Shown here: piece by piece, positions 29,120-36,522 of the stretch
How the letters are laid out: each line of letters opens with the position of its first letter
How positions within the stretch are numbered: position 1 is the first letter of the stretch
NCBI GenBank assembly: GCA_019240125.1
Contig: JAFAYW010000036.1
Span: 1 to 36,564, forward strand
Length of the DNA: 36,564 bases
From: Alphaproteobacteria bacterium
GTDB lineage: Bacteria > Pseudomonadota > Alphaproteobacteria > ATCC43930 > CGMCC-115725
Reading direction: 5' to 3'
Position numbers and translations under genes: made by a program
Notes under the pieces: model-generated
Seen by the model: the letters and a program-made list of their open reading frames with translations, nothing else
The model's database searches: none
Told to the model about the DNA's origin: nothing

Positions 29120-30601
29120 TCAGGCAAATTCGCGATGCAACTCGGCGGTGATGCGCTCGATGACCGGTTCATAGCGGCGCTCAGTGCCTTGTCGGAACAG
29201 GCGCAGCGTCGGATACCATGGGGTGTCGCTGCGATCGAGCAGCCAGCGCCAATCCGGCGCATACGGCAGCATGATCCAGGCTTCCTTGCCCATCGCGCCG
29301 GCGAGATGGCCGACCGAGGTATCGACGATGACGATTTTGTCGAGGCATTCGAGCACCGCCATCGTGTCGCCGAAGTCGCGCAGTTCGGGCCCGAGATTCA
29401 CCAGCGGCGCGCGGCCCCAGTAACCGCCGATCTGCGCTTGCGCCGGGCCCTTCTGCAGGGAAATCAGCGCGACGCCGGGGAGGTTGGCCAAGGGCGCGAA
29501 CGTTTGCAGGCTGGTCGAGCGGTTGCGGTCGTTATGATGCGTCGGGCGACCCGCCCAGATGATGCCGACCCTGCGGTACCCTGGCGGCGCCAAGGCATCG
29601 AGGCGCTTGACCCAGTGCGCCAGTCGCGCCGGCTCGGCTTGCCCGTAGGGTGCAGGAGGCGGGATCGAGTTGAGCCGCGTCCCGGCCAGCCGCGGCAGGC
29701 CGGACAGGGCGACATAGGCAACAAATTCCGGCGCCCGATCCCAATGATCAAAGACGAGATCGATTTCCGGCAGTTGCCGGATAAACGGGTGCAGCTCGGA
29801 GCTGCACGCCAACGCGACCTTGGCGCAGCGCTCCGCAGCCCAGGGGATATAGCGCGAGAACTGGATGACATCGCCATAGCCCTGATCGGCGACCAGCAAT
29901 AAGGTGCCGTTCAACAGCGGTTGACCGCCCCATTGCGGCCGGTCGGTCGGCGGCAGTAGTGGCGGCGCACTGGCGAGCTTCATCCGCCACTCGTACTCGT
30001 CCCAGCCACGCGCGAAATCGGCCCGCAGCAACGAGGCCTCGGCAATGCCAAAATGGCCGCCGGGGAAGCTCGGATCGAGCGCAATCGCGCGCTCGCCGGC
30101 GGCAATCGCCTGGTCCAGTTCCAGGCGATGATAATGAAGCACGCCGAGATTATGGTAGCAGTGCACGTCCTGCGGTGTCAGTGACGCGGCCCGCTGGCCG
30201 GCCGCGAGCGCCTCGTCGAACCGGCCGAGGACCCGGTACACCTCGCAGATATTGCGCTGATACAGCGCCTGCATCGGCGCCAGCTCGATCGAGCGCTCCA
30301 TCAGCTGCGCCGCTTCGGTCGTCCGGTCCCGCTTAAACGACACGATCCCCAGAAGGTGCAGCGCGGGGTGATGCTGCGGCACTTCCCCGAGGACCTGTCG
30401 CAGTATCTGTTCCGCCGCGTCCAGACGCCCGGCCTGTTCGTGCTCGTTGGCCAGCTGCATCATCTGGGCGATGCGGTCGGCCGGGCTCGGTGCACTGGGC
30501 GATGGCACCGCAACGGCCGGGGAGGGGCCGGCATCGCCGCCGGTCACCGCGCCGACCGGGATCTCCGAAACGACGCCGCCGCCGCTGACAACTTCAGTCA
30601 A
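29120..30601 (-). CDS. TPR protein with glycosyltransferase-like C-terminal domain
   Basis: A 493-residue cytoplasmic protein. Residues 1-40 are a low-complexity Ala/Pro/Ser linker. Tetratricopeptide repeats occupy about 42-205 (motifs AGRLDAAEQILRQVL, GRFDEALAAGQRAASL, LDQAIAAGERAIALDP). The C-terminal half (about 225-493) resembles the GT-B/heptosyltransferase-like fold seen in TPR-glycosyltransferase fusions: LLVADQGYGDVIQFSRYIP, VGIIWAGRP and IVDTSVGHLAGAMGKEAWIMLP, the last being the nucleotide-sugar site. The first codon is TTG at 30601, overlapping the sulfotransferase stop by 8 bp; GGGG stands 8 bases upstream. A later GTG is possible. It probably modifies a protein or polysaccharide together with the overlapping sulfotransferase; that is inference. 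Confidence 0.82.
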   Translation of the reverse strand: MTEVVSGGGVVSEIPVGAVTGGDAGPSPAVAVPSPSAPSPADRIAQMMQLANEHEQAGRLDAAEQILRQVLGEVPQHHPALHLLGIVSFKRDRTTEAAQLMERSIELAPMQALYQRNICEVYRVLGRFDEALAAGQRAASLTPQDVHCYHNLGVLHYHRLELDQAIAAGERAIALDPSFPGGHFGIAEASLLRADFARGWDEYEWRMKLASAPPLLPPTDRPQWGGQPLLNGTLLLVADQGYGDVIQFSRYIPWAAERCAKVALACSSELHPFIRQLPEIDLVFDHWDRAPEFVAYVALSGLPRLAGTRLNSIPPPAPYGQAEPARLAHWVKRLDALAPPGYRRVGIIWAGRPTHHNDRNRSTSLQTFAPLANLPGVALISLQKGPAQAQIGGYWGRAPLVNLGPELRDFGDTMAVLECLDKIVIVDTSVGHLAGAMGKEAWIMLPYAPDWRWLLDRSDTPWYPTLRLFRQGTERRYEPVIERITAELHREFA

Positions 30602-32414
30602 TGGGATACCCCAGCCGCGTGATCGCCGGTGCGAGAATATCGATCGCCGGTTGCAGATGATGCAGGTAGTGACGATAACGATAGCGCGATCGGTCGTAGA
30701 GGCGTTCCGTCACCTGCGCGTAGCTCGCGGTTCGGGCGTAACGGCGATTTTCGTGAAACGCCATGCAGTGCTCGTCAAACTCCTCGCCGACAAAATCAAG
30801 CATGCGGCGGATCGATTCTTCCTGGTCGTCGACAATGTCCTCATAGCGGATCGGCAGGTAGCGCAGTGTCATCTGCGAGCGGTAATGCTCCACCAGATCG
30901 AGGATCAGCGCGTAATGCCGCGCGGCGCTCTCCAGCGCGTAGGAGCAGTAAAACCCATGGGTCAGATGGTTCGACAGTGTCGACAGCACGATGTCGAGCG
31001 GGTGGCGCAGCACGTGGATCATCGGCGACTGCGGGAACATCAGCGCGATCAGCCCGAGATGTGTCTCGTTGAGCGGCATCTTGTCGGTGAACCAGGCCGC
31101 GCCCGGTTCGAGCACGCCCAACTGGCGCACCCGCTCCAGGTAATAATCGCGCAACTCATTGAGGCCCTGGCGGCGATCGCCCATCCATAATTCGGCGAGC
31201 GCCTCGGGATAGGTGAGGGGGCTGTTCAACACCCGCACCATCGCATCGGTGATCTCGTTGACGAAGGGCAGCTCATCCCCGGCGCAGATGCGGGGATGCG
31301 CCGACAGCGTCTGCTCGACGAGCGTCGTTCCGGAACGCGGAAAACCGAGGATGAACAGGGGCTGCGCCGTGTCATCGCGCGGCTGCGCTCGCGGCAGGAT
31401 CGCCAGCCGGTTCTCGACGAAGAAGCCCTTCAGCCGGTTTGTCAACTGCTGGGCATGCTCGCCCATATAGGAGAGGCCGCTGACCTCGCGGCACAGCTTC
31501 TTGCCCTCGCTGAACGCCTCGAACGCCTCGTCATAGCGACCCATGCGGTCAAGCAGGCGGCCTTTCTCGAGCAGCTCGTCGGGACCGAGCTTGCCATTCG
31601 ACTGCGCGCCGCTGGAAACGTCGAGTGCCGCGAGTGCCTGCGAATAAGCGCCGGTTCGGCCATCGAGCACCGCCCGCGACAGCGCGATGCTGGGGTTGCC
31701 GGGCGCAAGTTGCTCGGCGCGCGCAAGCAACTCGCCAGCCCGCTCGAAATCGCGGTCGGCCTCTTCCATACGCGCCCAGCCGAGCCAGGTCTGTACGACT
31801 TTTGGCGCCGCGGTCGTTGCCTCTTCGTAAAGTAAGCGCGATTCCGCCATGCGGCCCTGGTTCTTCAGGTTCCATGCCAGATTGGCGAGCACGATCGGGT
31901 CACGGTGGCGGGCCAGCTCAATGACACGGCGGTAATGGTATTCGCCGATCTGAGGCCGGTTGGCCTCGGTCATGATCATGCCCATCAGATTGTGCGATTG
32001 GGGGTTTTCCGGCGCGATCCGCACCGCGTTGCGCGCGTGGATTTCGGCCTCGGCGATCGCGCCCCGGCCAAACAGCGCGACGGTCAGTTCATGCGTTGCC
32101 CAGATGGTATTGGGATGCAGCTGCACGATGCGCCGCAACAGGGCGTGTGCCGCGGTCTCGACGCCGCTGGCCTTGCGAATCTGGTACAGCAGCGTCAGCC
32201 CGTCGAGCTGGCTCGGGAACAGTTCGAGCGCCTCGAGGCACAGCCGTTCGGCTTCGCCGGTGGCGCCCTGCCCATGCAGCTCGGTGGCGCGCTGGATAAT
32301 GGGCAATACCGGCCGGCTCGCCTCGGGCGGCGGTAGAACCGAAAAATCCATCTGGCAGCAGCGCATCAGGCGAAGCCCGCTGCCGCAACTGCACACTCGC
32401 ATATCGATCAGCAT
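30594..32414 (-). CDS. TPR-containing sulfotransferase with SEC-C-like N-terminus
   Basis: PAPS-dependent sulfotransferase family protein, 606 residues. The start MLIDMRVCSCGSGLRLMRCC has a CxCGSGx5-CC zinc motif (Cys8, Cys10, Cys19, Cys20), as in SEC-C proteins. TPR repeats fill about 40-320 (AERLCLEALELFP, AEAEIHARNAVRIAPENP, AGELLARAEQLAPGNP). The sulfotransferase domain begins at about 350 with the 5'-phosphosulfate loop FILGFPRSGTTLVEQTL, followed by the 3'-phosphate region MIHVLRHPLDIVLSTLSNHL (about 463-482) and YLPIRYEDIVDDQEESIRRML (about 518-538). ATG at 32414 with GAGG five bases upstream. The downstream glycosyltransferase overlaps it by 8 bp. The acceptor is unknown. Confidence 0.88.
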   Translation of the reverse strand: MLIDMRVCSCGSGLRLMRCCQMDFSVLPPPEASRPVLPIIQRATELHGQGATGEAERLCLEALELFPSQLDGLTLLYQIRKASGVETAAHALLRRIVQLHPNTIWATHELTVALFGRGAIAEAEIHARNAVRIAPENPQSHNLMGMIMTEANRPQIGEYHYRRVIELARHRDPIVLANLAWNLKNQGRMAESRLLYEEATTAAPKVVQTWLGWARMEEADRDFERAGELLARAEQLAPGNPSIALSRAVLDGRTGAYSQALAALDVSSGAQSNGKLGPDELLEKGRLLDRMGRYDEAFEAFSEGKKLCREVSGLSYMGEHAQQLTNRLKGFFVENRLAILPRAQPRDDTAQPLFILGFPRSGTTLVEQTLSAHPRICAGDELPFVNEITDAMVRVLNSPLTYPEALAELWMGDRRQGLNELRDYYLERVRQLGVLEPGAAWFTDKMPLNETHLGLIALMFPQSPMIHVLRHPLDIVLSTLSNHLTHGFYCSYALESAARHYALILDLVEHYRSQMTLRYLPIRYEDIVDDQEESIRRMLDFVGEEFDEHCMAFHENRRYARTASYAQVTERLYDRSRYRYRHYLHHLQPAIDILAPAITRLGYPID

Positions 32415-32475
32415 TAGGGCCTCGTTATCGCCTGTCGCCTCAGACGAGTAAAGACGAGGTCAAGCCGGCCTCCCT

Positions 32476-33729
32476 TTAACCGGTAACGGGCTGGCGGCGC
32501 AGCAAGGCGACGCTCGGCCACAGACAGATCATCCCCAGCAGGATGAAGGCCGGGCGGAAGCTGCCGGTCAACGCCGTCGCGGTGCTGAACAGTGCCGGCC
32601 CCGCCAACGCGCCGAGAAAGGTGAGCGCGATCGTGCCGGCAGAGGCTTCCGAGATCATGCCGGGTGGGGCCTGCCGTACGGTCTCGGCCAGACCGATGCC
32701 GGCCCAGCAATAAGCGGACAGGCCGAACAGGGTCGCGAGCCCCACCACCGCGATCCCGGGCCACGCGGCGCTGAGGAAAGCCCCGGTAAACGCAGCGACA
32801 CTCATCATCAGGCCCAGCAGGCCGAGGATCGGGCGCGAGCCGACGCGGTCGGCAACCCCGCCCCATGGGATGCGGCAGACGACGCCGACCGCGAGTGCGG
32901 TCGCCAGAATAATGCCGGCGCTCTTCAGGCTCCAGCCGATGCTCGCCAATACCGTCGTAAATACCGCGCTGAAACTGAATTGGATGGCGCCAAAGGCAAA
33001 TGACGCGGCTCCGACCGCCCGCAACCCCGGATAGCGAAGCAGCACCCGCGCCGGTAGCCAGAAGCGTGTATCGAGGCGGCCAGGTTGCGGCGGCGGGTTG
33101 CGGTCGAGTTGGCCGCGCCACGGTTCGATCAACAGCGCGAGAACCACGCACATAACTGCGATCACCAGCAGGGTGCCGCGCCATCCAGTCGCCGCGGCGA
33201 GGATCGGCGCCAGGGCGCCCGCCAGCGCGCCTCCGGCGGGGACCGCCGTCTGCTTCAGCGAGAAGATGCGGCTGCGCAGGGCCGGTGGCGTATACCGCGC
33301 CATCAACACCGTGCTCGCCGGGTTCATCGGGCCGTACGCAAGGCCGAGGATGAGGGCGCTGACGCCAAAGCCAGCCGGGATCGCCGGCAACAGGACCAGC
33401 AACGCCGCCACGGTCATCAGCAGCATGATCTGGTGGAGTCGGATCGCACCCGAATGCCGCAGCAGCCGCGGCGTCGCCAGTGAGGTCGCGGCAGCGCAGC
33501 CATAGACGGTCGATGAATAATAGCCGACGAGGTACGGCGGAATGCCGGCTGAGGCGAAGATCAAGCTGGCGAGCACCGGGATGGTCAACGATGCCATGAC
33601 GATCGTCACCTGCACCGCCACGGTCGCGGTGACGATCTTGCCGAGCGCCCATTTTGGAGCGGGCCCGGCGTCGCTGATCGGGGTCGTCACCGGTGGGGCG
33701 GGGTCGATGAATGGCGCGGCGCGGCACAC
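32476..33729 (-). CDS. MFS transporter
   Basis: Inner-membrane major facilitator, 417 residues, about 12 helices. After a Pro-rich N-terminal tail (1-28), the first helix is VTATVAVQVTIVMASLTIPVL (about 34-54). LKQTAVPAGGALAGALAPIL (about 160-179) and GGVADRVGSRPILGLLGL (about 291-308, motif A-like) are recognisable. The substrate is not recognised. The start is uncertain: the frame opens with GTG at 33729 without a clear ribosome binding site, and a later GTG within the Pro-rich tail could also serve. It lies 54 bp downstream of the ABM monooxygenase gene and 61 bp upstream of the sulfotransferase, all on the minus strand, so the four genes could form one transcript. Confidence 0.83.
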   Translation of the reverse strand: MCRAAPFIDPAPPVTTPISDAGPAPKWALGKIVTATVAVQVTIVMASLTIPVLASLIFASAGIPPYLVGYYSSTVYGCAAATSLATPRLLRHSGAIRLHQIMLLMTVAALLVLLPAIPAGFGVSALILGLAYGPMNPASTVLMARYTPPALRSRIFSLKQTAVPAGGALAGALAPILAAATGWRGTLLVIAVMCVVLALLIEPWRGQLDRNPPPQPGRLDTRFWLPARVLLRYPGLRAVGAASFAFGAIQFSFSAVFTTVLASIGWSLKSAGIILATALAVGVVCRIPWGGVADRVGSRPILGLLGLMMSVAAFTGAFLSAAWPGIAVVGLATLFGLSAYCWAGIGLAETVRQAPPGMISEASAGTIALTFLGALAGPALFSTATALTGSFRPAFILLGMICLWPSVALLRRQPVTG

Positions 33730-33783
33730 ACTGTCGGGTACCGCGCCGTCACGATGTCCAGAGTGGCGTCGGCGTCCGGGTTG

Positions 33784-34089
33784 TCAGGCGGCCGGCTGGC
33801 AGACGTGAATTTCGCGGTTGGCCAGCAGGTCCTTGGTCTTGGCCCCGTACTCGGCCATATGCGGCGACGCGGCGTGCGCTTTCAGATGGTCGAGACTTTC
33901 CCATTTCTCGACCACAACAAAGGTGTCGCCGCCAAACTTCGCCCCAAACCCGCCTTCGGCATCGATAACCGGGCCGTATTCGACGCAGCCGGCCTCGGCA
34001 TGGACCGCCGGCATGTTGGCACGGAAGAGGCTCAGCACCTCTTCGCGCTTGCCGGGCTTGGTGGTGATGATCGCGAGCACGTGGATCAT
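33784..34089 (-). CDS. Antibiotic biosynthesis monooxygenase (ABM) domain protein
   Basis: A 101-residue single-domain protein of the ABM/YgiN ferredoxin-like dimeric alpha-beta fold; members are cofactor-free monooxygenases, quinol oxidases or stress proteins. It starts MIHVLAIITTKPGKREEVLSLF (beta1-alpha1), and AEAGCVEYGPVIDAE, TFVVVEKWESLDHLKAHAASPHM and a final strand follow in family order. The Trp in EKWES and the His in AHAASPHM are conserved in the family. The frame opens at 34131 inside the inverted repeat; the ATG at 34089 has AGAGGA 5-6 bases upstream and gives normal length. That Shine-Dalgarno lies in the perfect 18-bp palindrome 34097-34137. It is divergent from the small gene at 34255. 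Confidence 0.9.
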   Translation of the reverse strand: MIHVLAIITTKPGKREEVLSLFRANMPAVHAEAGCVEYGPVIDAEGGFGAKFGGDTFVVVEKWESLDHLKAHAASPHMAEYGAKTKDLLANREIHVCQPAA

Positions 34090-34096
34090 GGCGTGG

Positions 34097-34137
34097 TCCT
34101 CTATGGTTGCGGCAGGAAGTGCCGCAACCATAGAGGA
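34097..34137. promoter_or_regulatory. Perfect 18-bp inverted repeat over the ABM ribosome binding site
   Basis: Left arm TCCTCTATGGTTGCGGCA (34097-34114), loop GGAAG (34115-34119), right arm exactly complementary (34120-34137). On the minus strand the 3' arm ends with AGAGGA, the ribosome binding site of the ABM gene, eight bases before its ATG. A TTGAGG/TATGGT promoter-like pair (18-bp spacing; -10 at 34132-34127) overlaps the upstream arm. If transcription starts further upstream, the RNA hairpin hides the ribosome binding site; if it starts from that pair, the palindrome would be a DNA operator. Confidence 0.7.
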
Positions 34138-34175
34138 AATGCCGAATTCGCCTCAACCTTGAGAAAAATTGAATT

Positions 34176-34195
34176 GCTGTGAGCCGCTTCACAGC
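34176..34195. promoter_or_regulatory. CRP/FNR-family-like binding site
   Basis: GCTGTGA, six bases (GCCGCT), TCACAGC: a perfect 7-bp dyad matching the CRP core TGTGA-N6-TCACA. It lies in the 165-bp divergent region between the ABM gene and the small gene at 34255. A -10 box TATAGT is at 34215-34220; the implied start point 34227 puts the dyad centre (34185.5) at -41.5, the class II activator position, and there is no good -35 box. Confidence 0.6.
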
Positions 34196-34214
34196 CGAGC
34201 GACCTCAGTCCGCC

Positions 34215-34220
34215 TATAGT
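34215..34220 (+). promoter_or_regulatory. -10 box of an activator-dependent promoter
   Basis: TATAGT with no recognisable -35 hexamer at 16-18 bp; the CRP-like dyad at 34176-34195 takes its place. It would drive the small gene at 34255 and possibly the dioxygenase downstream. Confidence 0.45.
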
Positions 34221-34224
34221 CGCG

Positions 34225-34246
34225 CCTCAGGCAGATTGCCTGGAGG
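34225..34246 (+). promoter_or_regulatory. Leader hairpin pairing with the Shine-Dalgarno
   Basis: CCTCAGGCA (34225-34233) pairs with TGCCT and GAGG (34237-34246) across a GAT loop with one bulged G: nine base pairs. The GGAGG ribosome binding site of the 34255 gene is inside the stem, so its translation may be restricted unless the stem is opened. Confidence 0.4.
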
Positions 34247-34254
34247 ACCATCTC

Positions 34255-34458
34255 ATGCGTCAACCCCCGACTTTGCGATGGATCACCGAGACGGAAGCGC
34301 GGCGGGTGCTGGTGACTGCCCTCTCGGAACATCAGGGCGACATCTCGGTTGGATCGAATTACCGGGAGCGCGCGGCATGGCCTTCCTGGCTGCGCCGCAT
34401 CGCGTTGATGATGCTGCCCTGCGCCCGCGGCGGGAGCTCGGTATCGGAGGCATGCTGA
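34255..34458 (+). CDS. Small protein of unknown function
   Basis: A 67-residue basic protein that I do not recognise: MRQPPTLRWITETEARRVLV..., then QGDISVGSNYRERAAWPSWLRRIALMMLPCARG and a short Ser-rich tail with a final Cys. It might form an amphipathic or weakly hydrophobic helix at WLRRIALMMLP (about 45-55). Support for a real gene: GGAGGA seven bases before the ATG, GC-rich third codon positions, a promoter with an activator-type site upstream and a fitting gap before the dioxygenase. Against: no known homologue and an overlapping open frame (34179-34493). It could be a leader peptide or small regulator; no evidence decides. Confidence 0.5.
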   Translation: MRQPPTLRWITETEARRVLVTALSEHQGDISVGSNYRERAAWPSWLRRIALMMLPCARGGSSVSEAC

Positions 34459-34464
34459 ATCGCG

Positions 34465-34512
34465 GCGACCGGAAGTCTTGCCGCGGCGTATAATGCGGCG
34501 AGTTCCGGTCGC
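34465..34512. promoter_or_regulatory. Long imperfect hairpin with TATAAT in its loop, upstream of the dioxygenase
   Basis: GCGACCGGAA (34465-34474) pairs with TTCCGGTCGC (34503-34512); after a two-base bulge (GT), CTTGCCGC (34477-34484) pairs with GCGGCGAG (34495-34502) with one wobble: an 18-bp stem. The ten-base loop holds TATAAT (34489-34494). There is no T-run after it, and it ends 14 bp before the dioxygenase GTG. It may be an operator around a -10 box or an RNA structure near the ribosome binding site. Confidence 0.6.
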
Positions 34513-34526
34513 AGAGAGAATACGGC

Positions 34527-35417
34527 GTGACCCCCGAGACGATATTGAGCTTTCCGGCCCGCGTGCTAACTGAAGAGCAGCGTCGCCGCTATTTCGAGAC
34601 CGGCTTCCTGGTTGCGCCGGGTGTTATCCCCCGGGCGTGGCTGTCGCGTCTGGTCGAACTGTCGAAATCGTTCGTCGAGCATAGCCGCTCGGTCAGTGGC
34701 TCGAATGAGGCGTTCGATCTGGGTCCCAATCACTCGCCCGCGACGCCCCACGTCCGGCGCCTGCGCGCGCTGGTTGACCGCCACCCCGATTTCTGGGGCT
34801 TTGCCGCGGACTCGCCGCTGGCCGACATCGCCGCCGATCTGGTCGGACCGGACGTCAAGTTTCATAGCAGCAAGCTCAACTACAAATGGCCGGGCCACGG
34901 CGAGATCGTCAAATGGCATCAGGATATTCCGGCCTGGCCGCACACCAATTACAGCCCGGTGACGCTCGGCGTTCACCTCGATGATGTCGGGCCGGAACAA
35001 GGGCCGTTGACGTGCATTCCCGGCAGCCATCGCGGGCCGATCTTCGTGCATCGCGATCGCGGCGGTTCCTGGACCGGCTCGGTGGCCGATCGCGACATGA
35101 ACGGCGTCGATCAGAGCCGCGCCGAAGATTTGGTTGGGCCTGCCGGCACGGTGATCGCGATCAACTGCCGCACGCTGCACGCCTCGCGTGCCAATGCGAC
35201 GGACCGGGTGCGGCCATTGCCGCTCTTTGTCTACAGCTCGGCCGATGCCTTCGCCTGGATGCCGGCCCCGACGCCAACCAGCAAGACCGGCGCCATCGTG
35301 CGCGGCGAAGCGGCTCGCACCGCGCATCTCGACCCGACCCCCTGCCCGGTACCGCCGGACTGGTCGAAACAGGGCTATGGCTCGATCTTTGTCGCGCAAG
35401 GCGCCGAGGTCGATTAG
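34527..35417 (+). CDS. Phytanoyl-CoA dioxygenase family (PhyH) protein
   Basis: Non-heme Fe(II)/2-oxoglutarate-dependent oxygenase of the PhyH family, 296 residues, double-stranded beta-helix fold. The iron facial triad is visible: His131 and Asp133 in KWHQDIPAWPH and His218 in RTLHASRANAT, with an arginine about ten residues later as the 2-oxoglutarate anchor. LDDVGPEQGPLTCIPGSHRGPIF (about 150-172) is the family's conserved core. Members hydroxylate fatty acyl-CoA, amino acids, ectoine or secondary metabolites; the substrate cannot be called. Start GTG at 34527 preceded by AGAGAGAA. It uses 2-oxoglutarate rather than the ferredoxin at 25694. It follows the small gene and the hairpin 34465-34512 on the same strand and converges on the LLM gene. 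Confidence 0.9.
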   Translation: MTPETILSFPARVLTEEQRRRYFETGFLVAPGVIPRAWLSRLVELSKSFVEHSRSVSGSNEAFDLGPNHSPATPHVRRLRALVDRHPDFWGFAADSPLADIAADLVGPDVKFHSSKLNYKWPGHGEIVKWHQDIPAWPHTNYSPVTLGVHLDDVGPEQGPLTCIPGSHRGPIFVHRDRGGSWTGSVADRDMNGVDQSRAEDLVGPAGTVIAINCRTLHASRANATDRVRPLPLFVYSSADAFAWMPAPTPTSKTGAIVRGEAARTAHLDPTPCPVPPDWSKQGYGSIFVAQGAEVD

Positions 35418-35427
35418 GCGCGGGCCT

Positions 35428-35453
35428 TAAAATCTCTAGCTAAAATCTCTAGC
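35428..35453. repeat. 13-bp perfect tandem repeat over the LLM gene's stop codon
   Basis: TAAAATCTCTAGC occurs twice without a gap (35428-35440, 35441-35453). The second copy contains the stop codon of the minus-strand LLM gene (CTA, 35449-35451), so the duplication also created a second in-register TAG-containing copy just beyond it. Each unit has GCTA/TAGC ends that can form a small stem. Confidence 0.85.
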
Positions 35454-36522
35454 GCAGCGCGTCCTTGATCCGCGCCCAGTCATCCAGAGCATCTTCCTGA
35501 CCGGGAGTGATCGCGATAACGAACTGGCTCCAGCCGGCATCGCGCAGTTGACCCAGTCGCTCGATTAACCTTGGCTCGGTGTCAGTAAAACTGGTGCGCC
35601 GGATGAGTTCGGCCGTAACAAAGCGGCGCTCGTCGGGCTTCACAAACACCAGATGGCCGCGATGGTTGTGCAGATAGCGTGCATCCGCTGGCTCGAAATT
35701 GCGCGCCATCTCGACATAGCCGGCGATAGCGTCGTCGATACCCTCTTGTGCGACCTGCATCGTGTTCTGCCAGCCCTGCTGGTCGGCATCGGCGGCGCGG
35801 TGCAGCAGGGTTGCGGCGCGTGGGCCGGCCTGCGCCATCGCGCGCTCGCTGTCGGCGGCCTCGCCCGGCCGCAAGACACAGCCGCAAGCCCATGCTGTTG
35901 CGTATAAGTCGCCGGCATCGCGACCCGCGACCGTCCAGGATCGCCGCATACTTGCGAGTGCGGTGTTGCCGCCGGGTTCATCCTGGATAAAGCACTTCCA
36001 GCCGGCGTTGAGCTTTGCGGTGAGGGCCTGTGAGCGCGGCCCGTACGCCGAAACATGCAGCGCGATCGGGTCGGTGGTGTTGAACACCCCAAGCTCGGGG
36101 TTGAGGAAACGGATTTTGCGGGCTTTGCCTTCGATCGGGGTCTCGATGGTTTCGCCAGCGAGGAGGCCGTAAACGACCCTGATATACTCTTCCATTTCGC
36201 TCAGCTTCATCGCGCCGAGCCCCATCGCGCGCCGCGCCGAAAAGCCGGTGCCGACCCCGAAATCGATGCGCCCCGGCGCCAGCCCGTTCAGCGTAGCAAA
36301 TGCATTCGCGGTTACCGCAGCGATGCGGTTTGACGGCACCAGCACGCCCGTGCCGAGGCGAATGCGCGATGTCTTGATAGCCGCCGCCGCCATGGCGACA
36401 AAGCAATCGGCGGTAATCATCTGCGTGTCGTAGAACCAGGCATGGCTGAAGCCCAGCGCTTCGGCGCGCTGTGCGAGCTTCCAGGAATCGCTCGCGGTGG
36501 CGATACCGATGCCGAAATCCAT
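35449..36522 (-). CDS. Luciferase-like (LLM class) flavin-dependent oxidoreductase
   Basis: Bacterial-luciferase/F420-type TIM-barrel oxidoreductase, 357 residues. Family segments in order: MDFGIGIATASDSWKLAQRAEALGFSHAWFYDTQ (barrel strand 1 and cofactor loop), IRLGTGVLVPSNRIAAVTANAFATLNGLAPGRIDFGVGTGF (about 55-95), LHVSAYGPRSQALTAKL (about 155-171) and a C-terminal FVIAITPGQEDALDDW (about 335-350). It probably uses FMN or F420; the sequence alone does not settle which. The substrate is unknown. ATG at 36522 has AGGAGG seven to eight bases upstream. It is convergent with the dioxygenase, with a 31-bp gap containing a tandem repeat. The 42 bp upstream (36523-36564) hold only its ribosome binding site. 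Confidence 0.88.
   Translation of the reverse strand: MDFGIGIATASDSWKLAQRAEALGFSHAWFYDTQMITADCFVAMAAAAIKTSRIRLGTGVLVPSNRIAAVTANAFATLNGLAPGRIDFGVGTGFSARRAMGLGAMKLSEMEEYIRVVYGLLAGETIETPIEGKARKIRFLNPELGVFNTTDPIALHVSAYGPRSQALTAKLNAGWKCFIQDEPGGNTALASMRRSWTVAGRDAGDLYATAWACGCVLRPGEAADSERAMAQAGPRAATLLHRAADADQQGWQNTMQVAQEGIDDAIAGYVEMARNFEPADARYLHNHRGHLVFVKPDERRFVTAELIRRTSFTDTEPRLIERLGQLRDAGWSQFVIAITPGQEDALDDWARIKDALR

Noticed and set aside
32414..33727. 437-residue minus-strand ORF
   Set aside because: Runs in another frame over the MFS gene; the MFS frame has continuous membrane helices, this one is Arg/Pro-rich without motifs.
34179..34493. 104-residue plus-strand ORF overlapping the small gene at 34255
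   Set aside because: No ribosome binding site, starts within the CRP-like dyad and runs into the hairpin; the frame from 34255 has a good ribosome binding site.
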